Origin: Euryodendron excelsum
Taxonomy: Eukaryota; Streptophyta; Magnoliopsida; Ericales; Pentaphylacaceae
DNA length: 64,000 nt
Assembly: GCA_033060915.1 (NCBI GenBank)
Contig: CM065399.1
Coordinates: 15,040,001 to 15,104,000 of the forward strand
Direction of reading: 5' to 3'
Under the pieces are notes generated by a model. That model had not been told where the DNA came from. It worked only from the letters and a program-made list of their open reading frames with translations, and ran no database searches. The position numbers and the translations under genes are program-made. How positions within the stretch are numbered: position 1 is the stretch's first letter; every line of letters begins with the position of its first letter. Shown in pieces: positions 57,032 to 64,000 of the stretch.

Positions 57032-58480
57032 CCATTTTTTGACAAAACCCAATGATTACATTGAAAATGCTCACAACCCCAAAACAAATAGAAACAAGGA
57101 CCAAACTCCACTCTTTATAGCCTAAGAAACTGACCTGGGAATAAATCCTTAGCACAAGATCAAGTGTAAGTGGAGAGGTAAAATGAAAAGCAAACAATAT
57201 TACTCCCCCTCAACCAATACTACAATGATATACTTTCCCTCAACACATGCATAACCATTAAGCAAAATTAAGATGAACCATTAATCATTCAAAAACAAAC
57301 AAGACACTAAACAAAATACTTCTCCCCCTTTTTAACACAAAATGCAACCACAACACTAACGAGATACTAAAAGGAGAGTTTTGAAAGAAGATTTAAACGA
57401 AGATACATAAAAACATACAAATGACTTGACAATCACAAATTTTAAGAAACCTATAAAAGAGATTCATATGGCAAAAGCTCAAACAGACATATTAAGTACT
57501 CAAATTCATAAAGACATGTCCAAGATGAAGATCATATCAAGTTTTCAACAAGGTGATGATGGTCATAACCAAATGACAAAGTGAGTATGTGAGCATCAAG
57601 AATAGCAGGATCAAGCCTTGAAAATAAAAGCATATTTTTTTTAGTACTTGAATTAATAACTCACAAGAGATATCATTTATCATGAAAATCAAACCGATTA
57701 ACAACCAATCAAAGCTTAATATTAAAAATGCAAAGGCTCCCCTTCAAATGCATAACACCTCTCAATAGCTCACTTTTTTGAGGCCGAAGGCGGCTTTCAC
57801 TCAAGTGAGTAAGGTAGCCTTCTCTATGATGCTTCAAATCATGTTGCACATTTTGGCGAATGTCTATAGTAGCTTTCACTCTACACTTATAGGTAGCCTT
57901 TTCCTTGGTCATGACTGCATAAAAATTCTTTGAATTCGCAGTATATTTTTATTTTGGAATAATCAACTCACTCTTGATATTCTTTTACATTATGAAAGCA
58001 CAAGTGGGAGGCAATGCATTTAAAAATATAAACTCTAGAGAGGATATGCAATCATAGGTTTTTTTAAGCACAATACTCATGGAGTTCAAATGAAACTGAT
58101 ACACAATAAAACATTTTTAGACTCAACATGTTTCTTCTCGATGCAAGTGCACCGAAGTGTCAATTCAGTTATGAGAATCATCACTCGGACATACAAGACA
58201 CTCAATTTATACTTGGCATGAATAAAGAACTCTTCTTTAAAACATGTAGTTTGATTCTATCACATGAAGTCAAATATAGATCAATCAAAACTATGAACAC
58301 AAGTCAAGAACAACAAAAACCCTTTTTTTGTGTGTGTGTTTTAATAAAACCAAATAGAAATATAACAAAAGATAAACAAAATTATAAAAGGAATCATAAC
58401 ACTAGGACTGGAAGAATAAACATGAAGCACATCCTAGGTTACAAAAAAAACTAAAGCATCATTCGATTGGACGAGCCTCT
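57032..58480 (-). other. Copia B interior non-coding region replacing pol
   Basis: Lies between gag and the polypurine tract, where a complete copia element has ~4 kb of pol. No protease, integrase (HHCC, DDE) or RT (YVDD) motif is found on the minus strand. It aligns with 25921-27200 of copia A (GCCTTCTCTATG, ACTTATAGGTAGCCTTTTCC, CATCACTCGGACA), so it is a shared part of the family and not random filler. Confidence 0.65.
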
Positions 58481-60629
58481 CCATATTCTCTATGGTAATC
58501 TAGAGGCTTAGCATACATATCAACACAAGGATGCAAGTTTGACTTTCTAACCCAAGTGACTCTTGTCTTTGGTTTAACAATGTTTTCAAAAACTTTGGGT
58601 TGAAAGTATTGAGCTTGATTATCAAAATAGTTTTATCTAGAATTTCTTCTAGAGAAATATCTTGTCCTTGGTTGATAAGTCTTAAAAGAATTATGAAAGA
58701 TTGGATATGGTCTTTGATAATCTTCAGCTAGGACTTGAAAACAATTTTTGTAAAATCCATTTCGATACAGAGGTTCATATTGAACTTTCATCCTTGGGAC
58801 AATGAACCTTTTAAAGCAATTTAGTCTAATATGTCCGCTAATTTCACAATGATGACATATTGGAACAAAAGGTACTGGAAAAGGTTGAGTATTTACTTGA
58901 TAAGGCATTTCATTGCCCCTTGGTTGACTCATATTGTGCTTTTGAGGTTGACGCTTTGAGGATCGCTGATTTTTTAAAAATTTCTGATTTGAAATTGACT
59001 TGAATTCATCGACGGTTGGGGAAGGCATAGATTTTGGTTCCTTGACTGCATTGGATGAGGAAGGTGCATCTCCAAACCCCGTGCTAGTTCTATCGTATAA
59101 GTTATTTTGGATGTTGATCATTTGTTCTAACATCCCAATTGTTCCAATCTGTAGTTTGAAGGTTGCATTGACAACAACCAACTCTTTTTTCAAGCTCAAC
59201 ATATTGTCTTCCAATTTCTTCTTAGATTCATTACTTTCCTGCAACTCTTTTTTAGCTTCACGTAGCTTATTAGAAAGAGTCTCCCATTCAGTTTTAAACT
59301 GATTCAATTTGGTGGAGAATTCAGCTACTTCTTACTTTAGCATGTCTCTCTCCTTCTGAATGGTTTTGTACTTGATTGTCACCTTCAACTTGTAATCCTT
59401 CAATTTTAGGCATTCTTCATATATTTCCTTGTATGCTTGTTGCATCCCATCATCCCCACTTTCAGAACCATTTGAACTTGTGTCACATTCCTGTACACTA
59501 TTAGTATCTACAATATTCTCAACAGAAATGGATGCAGATGAGAAGTATTTAGGAGAATCATGCAAAGAAAAAACAAATGCAGTTAGATTACTAGTTTTTT
59601 CATCAGAAGAAGAGTCTTTAGAGTCCTCACTTTCGGCATCTTCCCAGGTGGAAGCCATCACCTTATTCTTTTTCTTTTTCTTGTTCTTATTGGGGCATTC
59701 ATGAGAAATATGACCATAACCATGACATTTATAACATTGAACTCACTGGTCTACTGAGACTTGGAAGCCTTTTTAACATTGATTTGAAAAGGCTTTGCAT
59801 TGACCTCTAGCTTACCTTGGTTCTTTTTGCCAGAAATAGAACCATTATTCTTTCTATTTTTAAGAAACTTTCTAAACTTTTTAAGAAACAGCTCCATCTC
59901 AACAAGGTCAAGGTTTTGTTCTTGCTCACTACTATTCTCAAGGTCTTCCTTAATAGATTTGAGAGCCATACTCTTGTTGGTTGTCTTGTTTTGTTTCAAA
60001 TTCACTTCATAAGTTTGAAGTGAACCAACGAGTTCTTCAACTTTGAAAGCATCAACATCTTTGCTCTCTTCTATATCTGTAACTTTAGGTTAAAACCGAT
60101 CTACAAGAGATCTCAAAATGTTTCTAACAATTTTTGAATCTGAAATCCTTTCACCGAGATTAAAACTGGAATTGACTATGTCACTCAGTTTAACATAAAA
60201 TTCATCAAAGGTTTCATTGTCCTCAATTTGGAGATTTTCAAAATTTGTGGTCAACCTTTGAAGTTTTGACACTTTAATAGCACTAGTACCTTCATAAGTG
60301 ACCTTTAAAATATCCCATGCTTCTTTAGCAATTTCACACTTTGAGATTTGACGAAATTCTTCAAGTGTGACACTGTTAAAAATAGCCTTCATGGCTTTTC
60401 TATTCCATCCACTCTCTTCCAGCTCAGTTCTAACCCATTTAGACATAGGTTTGGGAACATCCATATTTTCAACAAGTTTGATTAGAGGATTCCAACCTTG
60501 TAAAACACTGACCCACACTCTTTCATCAATAGACTTCAAAAAATTGCGCATCCTAGCTTTCCAATAAGGAAAATTAGAGCCATCAAACAAAGGAGGTCTC
60601 ATTTGAAAAACTGATTTTAAAATTGTCAT
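58481..60629 (-). pseudogene. Copia B gag (SIRE-like, two zinc knuckles)
   Basis: Minus strand, from 60629: RPPLFDGSNFPYWKARMRNF, SKCEIAKEAWDILKVTYEGT and VSKLQRLTTNFENLQI form a UBN2-type gag domain (60090-60629). Next come a basic section (59751-60005), a first CCHC knuckle CYKCHGYGHISHEC (~59695-59740), an acidic Ser-rich part with DDGMQQAYKEIYEECLKLKD (59332-59661), a coiled coil (LREAKKELQESNESKKKLED, ~59180-59290), and a second knuckle CHHCEISGHIRLNCFKRF (~58800-58860), ending VTWVRKSNLHP (~58530). Stops at ~60090, 59750 and 59330 break it. The start codon abuts the primer site, so the first in-frame Met may not be the natural start. Confidence 0.8.
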
Positions 60630-60641
60630 GCTCTAATACAA
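60630..60641 (-). promoter_or_regulatory. Copia B primer binding site (iMet type)
   Basis: The minus strand reads TTGTATTAGAGC two bases after the 5' LTR, a two-mismatch version of the TTGGTATCAGAGC complement of initiator-Met tRNA. Confidence 0.7.
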
Positions 60642-60643
60642 AT

Positions 60644-62083
60644 TGAGAAAACAAGTGTTCTTGAAAGAAGGCTTAATGCATATCATATGTGGACCTAAAG
60701 AGGGGGGGGGGGGGGTTGAATAGCTCTCTTGCTCTTTTTCATGCAAGTGCAAGCAATAGAGAAACTAAATTGAAATACACACAACAACACAAGAAAAATC
60801 CAACACACAAAGCAATTTTAGCGTGGAAACCCTTCCGGGAGAAAACCACGGGACCTAGCCCAGCTCCAACCAAGCACTATAGTATGAACAATGATACAAG
60901 AGTGTCTTACAACCGTTACACTTGTTGAATCCTCAACACTTTGGCTTGCATCTTCACCTTGTACTCCTTTGAGTCCACGAACATGTTCATGAGCACTTGG
61001 AACCTCATCGAATCCTCAATGAATCACCAATGACTTGAACTCCATCAAGCCATACTAGTCTCTTTAAAAAAATGGAGGGATAAGGAATAGTGGAGTCTTC
61101 TCAGGACTTTTCTTAAACACCTAGTGGGCAATCTTGAAAGCTCTCTCTGTTATTGTATAAGGAACACTCTTATTTCTTGTATGCACACTCAAAGAAAGAG
61201 AGAGAGAGAGAGAGATATACGTCTAGGCTTACTCAAGCACACTCTTGAACCACTAATTGTTATCCAAACTTTGTCCACCCAAGCTACACTTCAAGCTGCT
61301 TGAAGAAATTCGAGATGTTCCTCAAGTTTTTAGAAAAGAAGGAGAAGAACATGCCTTTTTGGAAGCCCAAGATTCATGCATAGCTGCTCCATAATCGTCT
61401 ACCATGTTTCCTTCATACAATCTAGCACCTTGTCACCACATGTTTGAAGAAAGCATTGCACTAGCGCAAAACATGGAAGTGGGGTTCACTTTGTCGGAAA
61501 ACACTCGTTGAACCAGTCGAGACCCTGCTTTAGTGGGGTGGAGTCTACCTGAGAGAGGGCTTCACTAGAACAAGTTGCTAAAGCTGCTGGACCTCGCTCT
61601 AGCGGGGTGGAGTCCACTTAAGAATGAGCTTCATTGGAATAGATTTTTGCTAAAGCAGCTGCACCCTACTAGAGCGTGGTTAAGGTCCACTAGAGTGGGG
61701 TTGCCTGAGATGTCTTTAGTATTTTAGCCGTAACGTTTTCCTTAGATGTTGGATTGATGCTATTCGAAGTTCTTTGGAAAGAAGACTCAAAGATCTACAA
61801 CCTTTCCTCTAACAAGCCTTTTCGAATTCGAACCATATCATGGCTAAAAACCAGCTATAAGAGAACAAATCTTCTAGAGACAGATTTATTTAAATTTTGC
61901 AAGTGACCCAACTTCTCAAAATTCATCCAGCTATTGTTAATTCTTCCTTTAAGGCTTTATGGGGGCAAATTCCTAACTTCTAAGGTCATTACAATGTGAT
62001 TAATAGACTCAAGCCTCACACAAGACATAAAGAGATTTTAACTCTCGATTTACATGGCACAAAATAAGTCAATTTTCCTAACA
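60644..62083 (-). mobile_element. Copia B 5' LTR (right copy)
   Basis: Pair of 55592-57018, with the same ends TGAGAAAACAAGTG...TTTTCCTAACA. Differs by scattered substitutions, a longer G run (60703-60716) and a longer GA run (61196-61214). 1440 bp. Confidence 0.9.
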
Positions 62084-62088
62084 CATTG

Positions 62089-62230
62089 CATAAAAACTTC
62101 CAAATCAAGGTATTAATTTTCATTTTTGTCCTTTGTTTTCTTCCCACATTCTCTCTTCTGTAGGACTTTTCTTTTAGTAAGCATACAATTGCTCCAAAAG
62201 GTAGAAAAGACAAACCAGAGCACCACTCAG
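62089..62230 (+). other. Ogre leader just upstream of gag
   Basis: Resumes after copia B. A T/C-rich stretch near 62115-62175 with CATTCTCTCTTCTGTAGGAC resembles a polypyrimidine tract plus AG splice acceptor upstream of gag. Ogre elements are reported to contain introns, but a splice here is only an inference. Confidence 0.35.
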
Positions 62231-64000
62231 TGTCAGGGATCTAATAATCACTCAGCACCTGTCAACCCTCATGACTACAGAATTTGGTATACCCACTACG
62301 GCTTTCAGACCTGTTTTCTGGGAGGAGTTCAATGAGTTGAAAGGAAATTGGATGAAATGATCAGGTTAATGTAGATAACCATATCGAAGGGACCCACTCC
62401 TCTTGCTCCTTCTATTTCATTAATTCCCCCACATAATGATACTACACACACACCTTTGCTTAGACTACAATTGACCCCAATGGGAAGAGGAAAGAAATCT
62501 AGAAAACTGTGCTCATCGAAGAAGAGGAAGATGGCAACCCTGAGATAATTCTTCTATAAAGCTGCCAAAAAAGAAAGAGCCAGAGGACCAGCATGACCGA
62601 AAAATACAAGGGTTAGAAGAGTCCTTGGGCAATTTGCACAGGAATGATACCTCCAGTGGGACTAGCTATGATGAATTATGCTTCTACCCAGATCACCCCT
62701 GAACCCCAAAATTTAAGATGCCTAATTTTCAAAAGTATGATAGTAGAGGGGACCTTGTGGCCCACTTGCATCAATGTGCTGGGGCATTGAGCAACCAGGG
62801 GAATGACCCTAAGCTTTTAATACAATTATTCAAACAAAACTTATCTGGGTCCACCATCCAGTGGTTCGCTCGTTTAGATTTAAAGAAGATTATCACCTGG
62901 AATGAGCTGGCCCTGGCCTTCAGGGCATAATACCGACACAACAGTGACCTCGCTCTAGATAGATGGGCTTGATGACCATGACTTGGGGGGACAAGAAGAG
63001 CTTTAAGAGCTATGCCTTGAGATGGAGAGAGGTAGTAGCCCAAGTTAACCCCATGTTGGCTAAAAAATAACACGTCCAACTCTTTGTGCAAATATTCCAA
63101 GGTTTGTACCACGAGAAACTTTTTTAAGCGTAAGGAAGAGCTTTTCTGAAGTCATCATGCAAGGGGCAATGATTGAGAATGGGCTAAAGACAATAAAGAT
63201 GACTAATCCCTATGCCAAAATAGAAGAAAGTTTCCCCAACACTACAAAGAAGATAGTTACTACCTGGGGAACTACTTAGAAAGAAAGGGAAGTGTCAGCT
63301 ATATTACCAATTCAACAACAACAATGCATTCCCTCGAATCAAGCCTGACCTCCACCACTAGCACCTATAGTTAACATACCAGTAGCACCTATCTAAGTAC
63401 TCGTAGTTGGGCCGTTCGTAGTATGACCATACTTTAACCCTAACTGGCCACTTCATAAAAAATGGGCATTTACCCAACTTGCCTACACCTAGACAGCTAT
63501 GTATCATGATCTTTTTCAAGCAAAATATTTAAGCCCTATACCTGCTCAGCTTTTGCCCAATCCCTTACCCGACACCTTCAACCCTGCACTAACATATGAG
63601 TACCATTTCGGAGGACAAGGGCATCATACCTAGAGCTGCTTTTCATTGAAGCACAAAATTCAAGATCTAATCGATACAAAAGAAATTGGCACTCAAGAAT
63701 CAAATCCATCTCTCACCCCAAATATCACAACAAACCCCTTATTGGATCACATCATCAACCTAGTCATAGAGGATGAGGCCGACCCATACAGAATCATTAC
63801 GGCTGAGTTTTTCAAAAATCAATAAGAGGCTAAAATTGAATGGGAGGAGATAGAACTACACATCCCAATATATTTCCCAAATCTAAGCAAAGTCTACGAC
63901 CCCACCATGTGGTTTGAAGTTGGCTATCAACCTACGACAGGAGGCCATAGTGGAGATATGATGACAATGCAAGAGGTAGGAGACTTTACCCTCCTGGAAC
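62231..64000 (+). pseudogene. Gag of the Ogre-type element (5' part, degenerate, runs off the window)
   Basis: In order: a charged region with KIQGLEESLGNLHRNDTSSG and YDELCFYPDHP (62600-62700); the gag core KFKMPNFQKYD, GDLVAHLHQCAGALSN, KLLIQLFKQNLSGSTIQWFA and LDLKKIITWNELALAFRA (62708-62930); then, after a stop and a frameshift near 62970, KSFKSYALRWREVVAQVNPM; then, after more stops, MTNPYAKIEESFPN, YEYHFGGQGHHT and CFSLKHKIQDLIDT (~63595-63680), a zinc-binding-like segment; and a linker with NLVIEDEADPYRIITAEFF toward protease. 'KFKMPDF.KYDG.GDP..HL' and 'WF..LD...I.TW..L...F' are typical of Tat/Ogre gag. At least six stops show it is non-functional. Confidence 0.8.

Larger units (their letters stand above)
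55592..62083 (-). mobile_element. Copia B: SIRE-like gag-only LTR element, complete ends
   Basis: LTRs at 55592-57018 and 60644-62083 (TGAGAAAAC...CCTAACA) flank an interior of 3.6 kb. Target duplication CATTA (55587-55591) / CATTG (62084-62088). Minus orientation: primer site at 60630-60641, polypurine tract at 57019-57031. The interior holds a full-length but broken gag and ~1.5 kb of non-coding DNA; protease, integrase, RT and RNase H are absent. Total 6492 bp. Confidence 0.85.
11347..64000 (-). mobile_element. Copia A: SIRE-like Ty1/copia element (outer shell of the nest)
   Basis: Own pieces: left (3') LTR 11347-12172 plus 21731-21903; interior 21904-29646 (with two solo-LTR inserts); right (5') LTR 29647-29872 plus 40614-41272. 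The rest of the right LTR (about 110 bp by comparison with the left) should lie beyond 64000. Orientation is minus: a polypurine tract abuts the left LTR at 21904-21916, and an iMet-type primer site (TTGGTATCATAG) abuts the right LTR at 29634-29645. Inserted into LRR fragment 2. It is related to copia B and contains only gag remnants, no pol. Confidence 0.75.
41273..64000 (+). mobile_element. Ogre-type (Tat-lineage) Ty3/gypsy element, 5' part, running off the window
   Basis: Plus orientation: 5' LTR A' (41273-49288, interrupted), tRNA-Arg-type primer site (49291-49308), leader (49309-49992 and 54879-55591), gag (about 62210-64000). Pol and 3' LTR must lie to the right. Interrupted by LTR B' (43827-48979), solo LTR C (49993-54873) and copia B (55592-62083). 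Giant LTRs, tRNA-Arg priming and Tat-type gag together point to the Ogre branch. Confidence 0.75.

Noticed and set aside
58128..58454. 108-codon plus-strand frame
   Set aside because: Antisense to the copia B gag tail and non-coding block; no supporting motif and not open in the copia A counterpart as read by eye.

Overview
The window reads as heterochromatic DNA from a flowering plant, probably a eudicot. It contains Ty3/gypsy (Tat/Ogre, Athila, Tekay-like) and Ty1/copia (SIRE-like) LTR retrotransposons, rolling-circle Helitrons, and the wreck of leucine-rich-repeat receptor-like genes. I find no intact host gene, tRNA, rRNA or CRISPR. Every protein-like stretch is broken by stops or frameshifts, so nearly all coding calls are pseudogenes.

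Layout. 1-5044: 3' two-thirds of a minus-strand Tat-lineage gypsy element (protease, RT, RNase H, a second archaeal-type RNase H, integrase), followed downstream by a ~60-bp tandem array and an antisense extra ORF. 5045-5508: a Tat-type LTR piece in the opposite orientation. 5509-8679: short AT-rich Helitrons. 9525-11346: two related LRR receptor pseudogene pieces.

From 11347 to beyond the right edge everything is one nested stack. The outer shell is a minus-strand SIRE-like copia element ('copia A'). Into its left (3') LTR went a complete but dead Athila element (12173-21725). Into its interior went a Tekay-like solo LTR (22791-24305, duplicated target CACCA) and another solo LTR (27297-28549). 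Into its right (5') LTR went a giant Ogre-type solo LTR (29873-40609), which itself received a second Ogre-type solo LTR (31555-36433, target CCTAT) and a copia solo LTR (37587-39055). The same copia LTR was hit again at 41273 by a plus-strand Ogre-type element. That element has its 5' LTR (41273-49288, interrupted by another LTR copy), a tRNA-Arg-type primer site (49291-49308), a leader interrupted by a further solo LTR (49993-54873, target CCTTG) and by a second copia element ('copia B', 55592-62083), and then gag running off the end at 64000.

Most notable points: (1) the nested map, supported by target duplications and interrupted homologies; (2) copia A and copia B belong to one SIRE-like family that keeps LTRs, primer site and gag but has no pol, which suggests a gag-only non-autonomous lineage; (3) five ~4.4-5.2 kb Ogre-type LTR copies, in two subfamilies with different internal repeats, with no pol beside any of them; (4) the antisense ORF plus tandem array downstream of a Tat pol.

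All boundaries and family names come from reading motifs and repeats by eye. Lineage names (SIRE, Ogre, Athila, Tekay) rest on general knowledge of these families and were not checked by any search.
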